Assembly: GCA_038234715.1 (NCBI GenBank)
Contig: JBBQTD010000008.1
Coordinates: forward strand, 1 to 64,000
Length of the DNA: 64,000 bases
Direction: 5' to 3'
From: SZAS-103 sp038234715
Lineage (GTDB): Bacteria; Pseudomonadota; Gammaproteobacteria; Xanthomonadales; Xanthomonadaceae
Part shown: piece after piece, positions 7,505-16,834 of the stretch
Layout: each line of letters opens with the position of its first letter
Position numbering within the stretch: the stretch's first letter is position 1
Program-made: the position numbers and the translations under genes
Notes under the pieces: model-generated
The model's input: only the letters and a program-made list of their open reading frames with translations
What the model was told of the DNA's origin: nothing
Database searches by the model: none

Positions 7505-9965
7505 CTATTGCAGGGTCACCCGCATTCGGTTGTCGTCCGACACCCGATCGACGAGTTTGTTGTAGGGATCGATCCCCGCCTCGATGGGCGGCGCATCCAC
7601 GGTGATCATGACCTTGCTTTCGCCATCGGCCACGACGCGTTTTTGCAGGTACAGCACCTTCTCGTTTTGCTCCTTGCCGTCGGCCGCCTTGGCGAAGACG
7701 CCGATGTCCAAAGGTTCATCGAGCCTGGCCGGGGTCTCCTTGCCGAGGTCATCGACGTAGATCTTGGCAGCGTGGATTTTCAGGGTGACGTCGTACTTGC
7801 CATCGGCGCGTTTCTTCGACGTGACTTCAGTCACGCGGTTGTCGAAGATCGTAATCTTCTCGAACAGGTCGGTGATCAACGGGTTCCACTGCGGACCGGC
7901 TTCCTGGCGCAGGTCGGCCAGGAAGTCGCGGGTGTCCGGATACTGCGGCCCCTTGAACGCATAGTCGCGATCGAAGTGCGCGAGTGCGCGATCGACGACG
8001 ACCTCGCCGAGATAGTCCTTGAGCGAATACATCACCACCGAACCCTTGCGGTAATGGATGTAGTCCTGGTTCTCGTTGCGTGCGAGCGGCAGCTCCTCGA
8101 CCCGCTCGTCGCCGCGGCCCGTAAGGTAGCGGTCGAGCTCGAACTTGAGGAATTTGTGCATCTTCACTGGACCGTATTCCTTCTCCTGCACCATCAGCGC
8201 TGAGTACTGTGCGAAGGTCTCGTCGAGCATGGTCACGCCCTGCACATTCGCGCCGATGACCTGATGCGCCCACCACTGGTGCGCGAGTTCGTGTGCGGTG
8301 ACGTAGAACACATAGTCGATGTCCGCCCGATCGCGCAGGTCGGCGATGAAGCCGATCGACTCGGAGAACGGAACCGTGTTCGCAAAGCTCTGGGCGAAGC
8401 GCTCGTAGCCCGGAAATTCGAGCACACGGAACTGGCGGAATTGGTAGAGCGAATACACCGCATCGTAGTGCGCCATGGATTTCTTCGCTGCTTCGATCAT
8501 GCGGTCGACGTTGTACGGGTGCTGCGCGTCGTAATAGACCTCAATCGCAACACCGTTGTAGCTGTCGCGCTTGACCGCATAGCGAGCGGACTGGAACGAG
8601 AAGAAGTCCAGGATCGGCTTGTCCATCCTGTAATGGAAATAACGCCTGCCGTTCGCGGTCCATTCCTTTTCCAGATAACCAGGCGCGATGGCGATCTGGT
8701 CGGTCACGGTGGATACCGTGGTCTCGAAGCTCACCCAGTCGGAATCGCGTTCGAGCAGGCTGAACTGATGCGCCGGCACATCGCCGATCTTCGGCATGCG
8801 GTGCGGCGCGCCAAGGCCGTACTTGCGGCGGTCGTTGCGGTCGGTGAGCTCGCCCTCCTCGTTGTAGCCGAAGTGCGGGAAGCCTGGTTGTTGAAGAACG
8901 TGCCGTTGTCGACGACATGGGTGTCGTCGGGCGAATTCCGGAAGCCGCGGCTCCAGAACTGCAGGGTGAAGTCGAAGTCCATCGTCGCGCCGGGCGCCAT
9001 CGGCTGCTTCAGGCGGTAGATCGTGTAGCCGTGGACCGGGTCGGCGCTGATGACATCGTGCGGAGCGAATTTCAGCGAGCCGAGTTGCATCTCAGCCGGG
9101 ATCTGCACGTGCAGTTCCGTGATCGGCTTGCCGGTCTTGTTCGCGATCGTGTAGTGGCCACGCACGTCGACCTTGCGTTCGTGCGGGTAGAAGTCGACGT
9201 CGGCTCTCACGTCGGTGATCTTCGGCTGTGGCAGCTCCAGATACTTGCGGTAGCGCTTTTCGTAGTCGGCCTGCTGCTTCATCGCCACGTCGCCGGGGAC
9301 GTAGCGGTTGATCACATTGGTGTTGTAGAAGATCCAGCCGCCGCTACCAGCGAACGCGAGCAGGGACACGGCGAGCACGGCACGTGTAGGCGTGCCGAAA
9401 CGCTGGCCCGCGACGCGCGTGCGATCCTTCCAGCCCTGCACGGTGCCGCGCGGCCAGTACAACGCAGCAACGACGATCATCGCTGTTGCCAGGCAGGCCC
9501 AGTAGGCACTGAACCACGACCATGCGGCGAGGAAGTGTCCGTAGCCGTTCATGTCCGAATAGGGCACGGCGGGCGGACTGCCGAAGTTGTACAGGTTGTG
9601 GTCGAAATGCAGCACCGAAAGCGCGATCGAGCTCACGAAGAAGATCACGATCAGCAGGTATCCGAGGAACTTGTTGTTCGCGAGAACCTGCAGGAACAGC
9701 GCGAGCACGGCGATCAGCAGGAACTGCAGCGAGGACATCGCGAGGTTGGACAGATACAGGCCGGGCTCGATGCGGTGATAACCGCGCATGAGTTGATAGA
9801 TCGAACACTCGACGCAGCCAGCGAGTTGGAAAAGCACGATGACCGATGCAATCGCGATCAGCTTGCTCAGCAGGGGTATCCAGTCCGGCATCGGGAAAGC
9901 ATCGGTGACTTCGCTGATGCGGGCGCTACGCTCGCGCCAGACCAGTTCTCCCGCATAGCATCGGC
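7505..9965 (-). pseudogene. truncated, frameshifted ABC-2 permease / M1 aminopeptidase fusion
   Basis: The minus strand encodes the second half of a membrane domain (from YAGELVWRER near 9960, several transmembrane helices) followed by an M1 metallopeptidase with HELAHQWW and a downstream zinc-ligand Glu in MLDETFAQYS. Known fusions of this type have an N-terminal ABC-2-like permease and total about 1,200 residues. Here the first several hundred residues are absent, and the sequence before YAGELVW is unrelated. One base is missing near 8882-8886. The frame breaks after DNGTFFNNQ and FPHFGYNEEGEL continues one frame over. The remainder is intact to its stop at 7505. The 5' truncation plus frameshift argue for a pseudogene, although the peptidase half is well preserved and decay looks recent. 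Confidence 0.8.
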
Positions 9966-10019
9966 ACGGTGACTTCCGCAGCGGACATCCGACTAACAAT
10001 CGGTTATCTCTACAGACAT

Positions 10020-10564
10020 CGTGGCGATGCTGCAAGCGCTGCGTACGCCGCGGGAGACCACGTTCGCTTCGTCGCGCTCGAGGGCGCTGGCCATATGGAT
10101 TTCGCTGCGGCCACGCGCACGCGCCCCGGCCCATGCGCGTCGTGGTCCGTCGCATCGCGATGCGCGCACCACAGCGCCAGCTGTCCGCCTGCCGAATGGC
10201 CCACGACGATCACACGCTCAGGGTCGATCGCAACACCATCGGCGGCAAGCGTCGCCAGGTGATCGATTCCCGCAACGACGTCGTCGAACGTCCCTGGCCA
10301 TCCCCCTCCTGGCGCCCCAACCCTGCGATATCCGAGATTCCAGACGGCGAAGCCACGCGTTGCGAGGTCGCCTGCAACCGCGTTCATCTGGTCGCGTCCA
10401 TGCGGCATGCGCCAGAAGCCACCATGCAGCAGGCAGACAACGGCGGCACGCCGCGGGTCGTCGCCACGCATCTGCGGCAAATGCAGGTCGCCTGCCTGGT
10501 CCGCACAGGCGCCGTAAGTGATCGTTTGCACGGCCGACTCCTGGTCAGCTGTTGCGCCGGGCAT
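10020..10564 (-). pseudogene. alpha/beta hydrolase fragment with an apparently inverted C-terminal part
   Basis: From ATG 10564 the minus strand encodes the N-terminal part of an alpha/beta hydrolase of the kynurenine-formamidase-like group: LLHGGFWRMPHGRDQM (oxyanion region) and VVGHSAGGQLALW (nucleophile elbow). The match stops after GRVRVAAA near 10118. On the plus strand, at about 10030-10100, the sequence reads AGDHVRFVALEGAGHMDF. This is the expected C-terminal motif with the catalytic His, but in reverse orientation. The central part carrying the acid residue is missing. A deletion plus inversion would explain this. The start abuts the yaeQ stop, so the two were co-transcribed. Confidence 0.65.
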
Positions 10565-11122
10565 TCAAGGCGCGTGCACGGTCGGCGCCATGCGTACGTT
10601 CGGTTCAACCGAAACGCTGGACTTCGCGGCCATCAGTTGCGCATGGCCGTCCTGGATCAGGCATTGCAGTTGCATGTTGCGATCGGCTAGGGCGCCAAGT
10701 GCCTGCACCGTCGCGGTGGGAATGTCGATCACGCTGAGGTTTTTCGATCGTGCGAGGCCGCCCGCGATCTTATCCCACCAGATCTCGGTGCTGCGTCCGC
10801 CGTAACCGATCACCACGACCTGCCGCGCGCGACCGCATGCCTTGCGGATGCGTTGTTCGTCGGGCTGGCCGAGTTCGATCCACTGTTCGATCTCCCCGGT
10901 CAACGACTTGCGCCACAGGTCGGGTTCGTCGTCGGTGCCCAGACCCCGTCCGAATTCCAGACGCTCGTCGGCATGCAGGGCGAACGCGAGCAGGCGCACC
11001 ATCAGGCGGTCGCTGGTTTCGGAAGGATGTTGCGCAAGCGTCAGCGCGTGGGTCGCGTAGTAATGCCGGTCCATGTCGCTGACCTGCAATTGCGCCTTGT
11101 AGATCGTTGCCTTGGGTGCCAT
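10565..11122 (-). CDS. yaeQ: YaeQ family protein
   Basis: 185 residues, the usual size for YaeQ. An AAGGAAG ribosome site lies upstream of ATG 11122. Characteristic stretches are KATIYKAQLQ, MDRHYYATHALTLA, HPSETSDRLMVRLLAFALHA and GQPDEQRIRKACGRA. The family has a PD-(D/E)XK nuclease-like fold. In enterobacteria it was linked to suppression of RfaH-related defects, and its biochemical role is unsettled. It is followed without a gap by the hydrolase remnant. Confidence 0.93.
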   Translation of the reverse strand: MAPKATIYKAQLQVSDMDRHYYATHALTLAQHPSETSDRLMVRLLAFALHADERLEFGRGLGTDDEPDLWRKSLTGEIEQWIELGQPDEQRIRKACGRARQVVVIGYGGRSTEIWWDKIAGGLARSKNLSVIDIPTATVQALGALADRNMQLQCLIQDGHAQLMAAKSSVSVEPNVRMAPTVHAP

Positions 11123-11241
11123 GTGCTTCCTTGCGCGGGAAGCACATTCTAGGGGATCGCGCTCGACGGAGCTTTGGCCCGCTCCGGATTTCGCGACGGC
11201 GCAGTGGCGTCACCCCCTGGCGTCGGGGCAAGTGAGGCAGC

Positions 11242-12039
11242 TCAGTGCGTCGCTGCAGGCGCAATCTTGCCGATCGTATCCTTGCTCGTTGCGGCGGTCG
11301 GTGGCGGAGTAGGCGCCTTGCGATCCACCAGCGTATGCATGCCGAAGACCCAGGCGATCGCAATGCACCAGCCTGCGAGGATGTCGGATGGATAGTGCAC
11401 CCCAAGATAAAGACGCGAAAGGCCAACCAGGAACACGAACACGACTGTCGTCACCAGCATCGGCCAGCGCCAGCGCGTCCCCCAGCAAAGCAGTACCAAC
11501 GCCATGCCAAGCGTCGCCGAGCCCATCGCGTGACCGCTGGGAAAGCTGTAGTTCGTCTCGGGAGTGATCGACAGCCACAAATCGGGACGCGCGCGCGCGA
11601 AGTAGCTCTTGCCTACGATGTCGAGAACTGCCGACCCGACCACGGCAAGTCCGAAAAACAGGCTGTCGCGAAACCGGCGACGCATTGCCAGATAGGCGAG
11701 AACGAGTACGTCGATGGGAATCGTGCCCCAAAGGAACCCGATCCTGGAAACCCACACAAAGAATCGATCGCGCCCTGGCGTCTGGAGAGCGTGCAGCATA
11801 TTCAATATAGGGGCGTCGAACGGAAAGAACTCTTTCTCATGGATTTCGCCGACCAGAGACGCGAATCCCCAGATGGGGACCAGCAGGCAGAAAAACCAGA
11901 GAGCCATGCGCCACCCATGCGCGCGCAGAAATCGCAAGCCATAGCCAATTTCGTCGCCGGCGACTTGCGCTGCCTGTTTTACCGGTTCTACTGCTGCAGG
12001 CAGCGCCGTGGCCGAATCCCGTGGCTGATTTCCTTCCAT
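11242..12039 (-). CDS. PAP2 family membrane phosphatase
   Basis: 265 residues with about six transmembrane segments. It carries all three PAP2 motifs: KSYFARARP, then PSGHAMGS with the catalytic His, then SRLYLGVHYPSD with the second catalytic His. Relatives dephosphorylate phosphatidic acid, phosphatidylglycerophosphate or undecaprenyl diphosphate at the periplasmic face. It is divergent from the phospholipase D-like gene, with 142 bases between them, so the lipid-phosphate genes on both strands could share a control region. A soluble N-terminal extension of about 35 residues precedes the first helix. The substrate cannot be told from sequence. Confidence 0.9.
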   Translation of the reverse strand: MEGNQPRDSATALPAAVEPVKQAAQVAGDEIGYGLRFLRAHGWRMALWFFCLLVPIWGFASLVGEIHEKEFFPFDAPILNMLHALQTPGRDRFFVWVSRIGFLWGTIPIDVLVLAYLAMRRRFRDSLFFGLAVVGSAVLDIVGKSYFARARPDLWLSITPETNYSFPSGHAMGSATLGMALVLLCWGTRWRWPMLVTTVVFVFLVGLSRLYLGVHYPSDILAGWCIAIAWVFGMHTLVDRKAPTPPPTAATSKDTIGKIAPAATH

Positions 12040-12181
12040 GGAAAGTCCCGTACCCAGATCGGTGGTTGCGGTGGATATTGCACTGCCAAATTCGAACGAC
12101 AGTTAAACTTGCCGCATGGATGTCTGCCGGCGCAGCCGCGCGTTCGGCTAGCATGTTCGGCAGCCAGGGAAGGGGAAGGTC

Positions 12182-13477
12182 TTGAACGGGAAGAACGGCA
12201 GGAAGAAGATCGAGGTCGAGACGGTCGTCATCACGATGCTGGTCACGCTGATCATCATCGGCGTTCTGATGACGTTCAAGAAGCCAGAGAAGGAGCTCGA
12301 CCATGCGGTTGAGCACATCCACGGGATCCACGATCCGGGCTTCCAGCGTGAGATGAACGTCCTCATGGGGCCGACCATCATGGATGGCAACCGGATCACT
12401 CCTCTCGAAAACGGCGACGAGATTTTTCCCGCGATGCTCGATGCGATCCACGGCGCGCGGCGCACGATCACATTCGAGACGTACATCTATTGGTCCGGTG
12501 GCATTGGTGATGCACTCGCGAAAGCGCTTGAAGAGCGCGCGAAGGCTGGTGTCGAGGTCAAGGTGATCCTGGACTGGGCTGGCAGCTCGAAAATGGGCGA
12601 CGACATGGTTGCCGGGCTCAAGCAGGCGGGCGTGCAGGTCGAGAAATACCATCCGCTGCGCTGGTACAACGTCGCCAAGTTCAACAATCGTACCCATCGA
12701 AAACTGCTGGTCATCGATGGGACGACAGGCTTTACAGGGGGCGTTGGAATTGCTGACTCCTGGCAGGGCCATGCCCAGGATCCCGACCACTGGCGCGACA
12801 TGCACTTCAAGGTCGAAGGCCCGGCCGTCGCCGAGATGCAGACCGCGTTCCTCGACAACTGGATCAAGACCTCAGGCAGCGTCCTGCATGGCGACGGCTA
12901 TTTCCCGCCATTGCAGAAGGTCGGTGGCGAGCGCGCGCATCTGTTCATCAGCTCTCCCGCAGGCGGCAGCGCAAGCATGCACCTGATGTACCTGCTTTCG
13001 ATTGCGGCAGCGGAACATACGATCGATATCGATGCATCGTACTTCGTGCCCGACAAGATGATGAGCGACGCGTTGCTCGCCGCGCGCCGCCGTGGTGTAC
13101 GCGTTCGCGTTGTGCTCCCCGACAAGCATCTCGATTCCACAACCGTGCGCATCGCCTCTAAGCACGAATGGGGACCGCTGCTGCAGGCTGGCGTGGAGAT
13201 CCACGAGTACAATTCAACGATGTTCCATTGCAAGATGCTGATCCTGGACGGCGAAATGGTCTCCGTTGGATCTACAAATTTCGACCTGCGGTCGTTCCAG
13301 CTCAACGACGAAGCGAGCCTTAACATCTACGACAAGGCGTTTGCCGCGCGCATGACCCAGGTGTACGAACAGGATCTGGCGAAGTCCGACAACTATACGT
13401 ACGCGATGTGGCTGGACCGACCATGGACGCAGAAATTCGCTGAGCTCGTCGTGGTGCCCTTCCGCTCGCAGCTATGA
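12182..13477 (+). CDS. phospholipase D-like / cardiolipin synthase family protein
   Basis: 431 residues from a TTG start preceded by a strong GGAAGGGGAAGG site. No ATG nearby keeps the N-terminal membrane helix (about 12-31). Two HKD motifs are complete: H172-x-K in THRKLLVIDG and H349-x-K in FHCKMLILDG followed by GSTNFD. This is the cardiolipin synthase layout: one membrane anchor and two PLD half-sites forming one active centre. The likely reaction is phosphatidyl transfer to make cardiolipin, or a related transphosphatidylation. It is first in a run with the lipid kinase and metallophosphoesterase genes. Confidence 0.9.
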   Translation: MNGKNGRKKIEVETVVITMLVTLIIIGVLMTFKKPEKELDHAVEHIHGIHDPGFQREMNVLMGPTIMDGNRITPLENGDEIFPAMLDAIHGARRTITFETYIYWSGGIGDALAKALEERAKAGVEVKVILDWAGSSKMGDDMVAGLKQAGVQVEKYHPLRWYNVAKFNNRTHRKLLVIDGTTGFTGGVGIADSWQGHAQDPDHWRDMHFKVEGPAVAEMQTAFLDNWIKTSGSVLHGDGYFPPLQKVGGERAHLFISSPAGGSASMHLMYLLSIAAAEHTIDIDASYFVPDKMMSDALLAARRRGVRVRVVLPDKHLDSTTVRIASKHEWGPLLQAGVEIHEYNSTMFHCKMLILDGEMVSVGSTNFDLRSFQLNDEASLNIYDKAFAARMTQVYEQDLAKSDNYTYAMWLDRPWTQKFAELVVVPFRSQL

Positions 13478-13542
13478 GCGCGTTTGCCGATAGGGCGCAG
13501 CACCGGTCCCCGGGGAACCTCACCTGCCTGTCCGGAGGATAG

Positions 13543-14448
13543 ATGCCGCGCATTGCAATCATCATCAATCACCAGGCGGGGTCGACAGAGCAAGTCGCCA
13601 CCGCGCGCATCGAGGAGATCCTGCGCGCCGGTGGGCTTGAGCCAACGATCACCGTGGCGGAAGACGGGTCGCAGATTGTCGCTGCAGCAAAACAAGCAGT
13701 CGCGGACCGGTTCGGTACCGTTGTCGCGGGCGGTGGCGATGGCACCATCAATGCAGTCGCCGGGGTCCTGGTCGGCAACCCCATCACGCTGGGCGTGCTT
13801 CCGCTGGGCACGCTCAATCATTTTGCGAAGGACCTTGGCATCCCAGGCGATCTCGACCAGGCGCTGCAGGTGATCATCGCCGGCCATCGCATCGCAATCG
13901 ACGTCGCAGAGGTCAATGGAAAGTTGTTCCTCAACAACTCCAGCATCGGAATCTATCCGGACATCGTGAAGCATCGCGAGACCCAGCAGCGGCGCTTCGG
14001 GAAGTCGAAATGGATAGCGTTCTTCTGGGCTAGCGTGAATGCAGCGCGGCGCTATCCATTCCTCGACGTGCAGCTCGATGCGGACGACGAAAGCCTGGTT
14101 CGGCGCACGCCATTCGTTTTTGTCGGCAACAACGCCTACACGATCGACGGATTCGACCTCGGCGGACGCAAGACCCTGCGCGGCGGCAAACTGAGCCTCT
14201 ACGTTGCGCAACGCACGGGGCGCCTTGGCTTGCTGGGCTTCGCGGTGCGCGCGCTGTTCGGGCGCCTGCGGCAGGCAAGCGACTTCGACGCACTGCTCAG
14301 CGACGAGATCTTGATCCGAACCCGGCACAAGCGGATGCGGGTTTCCACCGATGGCGAAGTGACCATGGTGGACACGCCCCTGCGCTACCGGATACGACCG
14401 AGCGCACTCGAAGTCATCGTTCCCGCCGCAACCGACGCGTCGAATTAG
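13543..14448 (+). CDS. diacylglycerol kinase-like lipid kinase (YegS/DAGK catalytic domain)
   Basis: 301 residues. A GGAGGAT site lies just before ATG 13543. The nucleotide-binding GGGDGT motif is at residues 63-68, followed by the LPLGTLNHFAKDL element typical of DAGK_cat proteins. The C-terminal half is the beta-sandwich domain ending with STDGE. Members phosphorylate diacylglycerol, sphingoid bases or other lipids with ATP. It sits 65 bases after the PLD-like gene and 7 bases before the metallophosphoesterase, so an operon is likely. Confidence 0.9.
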   Translation: MPRIAIIINHQAGSTEQVATARIEEILRAGGLEPTITVAEDGSQIVAAAKQAVADRFGTVVAGGGDGTINAVAGVLVGNPITLGVLPLGTLNHFAKDLGIPGDLDQALQVIIAGHRIAIDVAEVNGKLFLNNSSIGIYPDIVKHRETQQRRFGKSKWIAFFWASVNAARRYPFLDVQLDADDESLVRRTPFVFVGNNAYTIDGFDLGGRKTLRGGKLSLYVAQRTGRLGLLGFAVRALFGRLRQASDFDALLSDEILIRTRHKRMRVSTDGEVTMVDTPLRYRIRPSALEVIVPAATDASN

Positions 14449-14455
14449 GTCGGTC

Positions 14456-15280
14456 ATGCGCACGCTTGTCCATCTGTCGGATCTGCACTTCGGTCGCATC
14501 GACAAGGCGCTGATCGCGCCATTGATCCAGCGCGTGGAAGCCATCGCACCCGACGTCTTGGTTGTGTCCGGTGACCTCACGCAGCGCGCCCGCAGTGCGG
14601 AGTTCCAGGCCGCGCGTGATTTCCTCGACGCGCTGCCGAAGCCGCAGGTCGTCGTGCCGGGCAACCACGACATTCCCCTGCACAATGTGTTCAATCGGTT
14701 CGTGCGCCCGCTCGACAGGTATCGTCGCTACATCACTGCCGATCTCGAGCCAACCTGGAGCGATGCGGAAATCGCTGTGCTTGGTGTCAATACCGCGCGA
14801 TCGGCCACTTTCAAGGATGGGCGCATCAGCGCCGAGCAAATCGAGCGCCTGGAGACGCGGCTGCGATCGGCTGGAGCCGACGTCATCAAGGTCGTGGTGA
14901 CCCATCATCCGTTTGACCTACCAGCCAACTACGGATCATCCGATCTGGTCGGTCGGGCATCGATCGCCATGCGCGCCTTCGCGGAGCACGGCGTCGATTT
15001 GCTGCTGGCAGGGCACCATCACGCGAGCCATGCAGTCGACACGGCGGTGCGCCATCGCGTCGGCGGCTATGCCGCGCTTGCCGTGCAGGCCGGCACCGCA
15101 ACCTCGACGCGCGGCAGGGGCGAAGTCAACTCCTTCAACGTCATCCGGATCGATTCCCCGCGCATCACCGTCGCGCGTTTCGGTTGGGCAGAACATGCGG
15201 CGACCTTCGACAGCATGGAAAGTCACGTCTTCGAGCGCACGGCCAAAGGATGGGTCGCAGCCAGCGACGCTGCGAAGTGA
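14456..15280 (+). CDS. calcineurin-like metallophosphoesterase
   Basis: 274 residues with all family metal-binding motifs: DLHFG (D-x-H), SGDLTQ (GD), PGNHD (GNHD), VVTHHPF (H) and AGHHHASH (GHxH). No signal peptide is seen, so it should act in the cytoplasm. Relatives include cyclic-nucleotide phosphodiesterases (CpdA-type), UDP-diacylglucosamine hydrolases and 3'-nucleotidases. The position directly after a lipid kinase hints at a phospholipid or nucleotide-lipid substrate, but that is inference. Confidence 0.9.
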   Translation: MRTLVHLSDLHFGRIDKALIAPLIQRVEAIAPDVLVVSGDLTQRARSAEFQAARDFLDALPKPQVVVPGNHDIPLHNVFNRFVRPLDRYRRYITADLEPTWSDAEIAVLGVNTARSATFKDGRISAEQIERLETRLRSAGADVIKVVVTHHPFDLPANYGSSDLVGRASIAMRAFAEHGVDLLLAGHHHASHAVDTAVRHRVGGYAALAVQAGTATSTRGRGEVNSFNVIRIDSPRITVARFGWAEHAATFDSMESHVFERTAKGWVAASDAAK

Positions 15281-15335
15281 TGTCCGCATGCGAGCGCGAC
15301 AGGCTGGCTGTTCAAGTCAGCCTGCAAACAATCCG

Positions 15336-16007
15336 CTAGTTCAACAATGGTTCGAGTGCCTGCCATACATGGTCGCGCAACTTCGGCTCCGCATTGGCGA
15401 CCGGATGCAGGTCGTCTGCCTGGAACTCGGTGATGTCACGCGCGATCGGTTCCAGCAGGAAGGGCAGCAGCGCGACCCTGGATTCCCGTGCCAGGTCGCG
15501 GTAGCACTGTTCGAATGCCTTGGTGTACGCCGGCCCGTAGTTCGGCGGAATCCGCATGCCTATCAGCAGAACCTTCGCGTGGGCGACCTGTGCGGCACGG
15601 ATCATGGCTGCGAGATTGGCATGCATCTGCTGCATTGGCAGGCCACGCAGCGCATCGTTCGCTCCGAGCTCGATGACGAGTACCGACGGGTGGCTCAGCG
15701 ACAGTTCGTGGGCGACGCGCGCAGCACCACCGGAAGATGTTTCGCCGCTGATGCTCGCATTGACCACGCGCCAACCGGGCCTGTTCGCAGCGACGACCGG
15801 GCCAATCAACGCCACCCATCCCTGCGATTCCGCCAGCCCGTGGGCGGCCGACAGCGAATCGCCCATCACCAGCACCGTATGCGATTGCGCAACCTGCGCA
15901 GGCGGGCGCGATGCCGGGGTCGCCCACGCCTCAAGCGAGAGGCCCAGCAACCCGACGGCCAATGCCCATTGAACGGCCCGCCACCGCACCACATGTACTG
16001 ACTTCAC
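15336..16007 (-). CDS. tesA: TesA-like arylesterase / lysophospholipase, SGNH hydrolase
   Basis: 223 residues from a GTG at 16007 with AGGAGAG five bases upstream. A signal peptide ends near EAWA. SGNH blocks: VMGDSLSAAHG (nucleophile Ser), SISGETSSGG (Gly), ELGANDALRG (Asn) and DDLHPVANAEPK (Asp and His). E. coli TesA is a periplasmic thioesterase I, protease I and lysophospholipase L1 in one enzyme. The divergent ABC transporter genes next door reproduce the tesA-ybbA-ybbP neighbourhood of enterobacteria, which supports the name. Confidence 0.92.
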   Translation of the reverse strand: MKSVHVVRWRAVQWALAVGLLGLSLEAWATPASRPPAQVAQSHTVLVMGDSLSAAHGLAESQGWVALIGPVVAANRPGWRVVNASISGETSSGGAARVAHELSLSHPSVLVIELGANDALRGLPMQQMHANLAAMIRAAQVAHAKVLLIGMRIPPNYGPAYTKAFEQCYRDLARESRVALLPFLLEPIARDITEFQADDLHPVANAEPKLRDHVWQALEPLLN

Positions 16008-16066
16008 TGGAGCTCTCCTGATGCCCACGACAGTGGCATCCGACGAATCGACGACAAGGCTACGCA

Positions 16067-16804
16067 ATGCAGATGAGTATGGCCGACCCGGCGGTTCCAC
16101 AAGGCGATGACGGATTCGCAGGGGATGCGTCGCAGGTCGCGGCATTGCAAGTCGTTGCGCTCGGCAAAAGCGTTGCGCTGCCGTCCGGCACGCTGACGAT
16201 CCTGGACGGCATCGGGTTTTCTGTGCGGCGCGGCGACACGGTTGCGATCGTCGGCGCTTCGGGCTCCGGCAAGAGCACGCTGCTCGCGTTGATGGCGGGA
16301 CTCGATACGCCGACGGCCGGCCAGGTCTTCGTTGATGGCGAGGCGATCTCATCGCTCGACGAGGATGGTCGCGCACGCGTACGCGGCAAGAAAGTCGGCT
16401 TCGTGTTCCAGAATTTCCAGCTGCTGCCTTCGCTGACCGCCTGGGAAAACGTGATGTTGCCGCTGGAGTTGCGCGGCGATGTCGATGCCGCATCGCCGGC
16501 GAAAGCGATCCTGCGGCAGGTCGGCCTTGGCGCACGCCTTGATCACTATCCGCGCCAGCTGTCCGGTGGGGAACAGCAACGTGTTGCACTCGCGCGAGCC
16601 TTCGTGACGCGTCCCTCACTGCTGTTTGCAGACGAACCCACCGGCAACCTCGACACCCGCACCGGGCAGTCGATCATCGAATTGTTGTTCGACCTCAACA
16701 CCGCGGCGGGTACCACCCTGGTGCTGGTCACGCACGATGAGCACCTCGCGGTGCGCTGCGCACGCACGCTCCGGCTGGACGGCGGTTGCCTGGTCGCATC
16801 GTGA
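16067..16804 (+). CDS. ybbA: ABC transporter ATP-binding protein, YbbA-like
   Basis: 245 residues. Walker A GASGSGKST at 63-71, Q-loop VFQNFQLLP, signature LSGGEQQRVALARA, Walker B LLFADEPTGNLD and the switch His in LVTHDEH. It belongs to the LolD/MacB-type subfamily that works with FtsX-fold permeases, here the next gene 30 bases downstream. It is divergent from tesA. The transporter's substrate is not established. A lipid or lipoprotein extraction role fits the family. Confidence 0.9.
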   Translation: MQMSMADPAVPQGDDGFAGDASQVAALQVVALGKSVALPSGTLTILDGIGFSVRRGDTVAIVGASGSGKSTLLALMAGLDTPTAGQVFVDGEAISSLDEDGRARVRGKKVGFVFQNFQLLPSLTAWENVMLPLELRGDVDAASPAKAILRQVGLGARLDHYPRQLSGGEQQRVALARAFVTRPSLLFADEPTGNLDTRTGQSIIELLFDLNTAAGTTLVLVTHDEHLAVRCARTLRLDGGCLVAS

Positions 16805-16834
16805 TGCGGGATCTTTGGTGAACCAGGATCCTGC

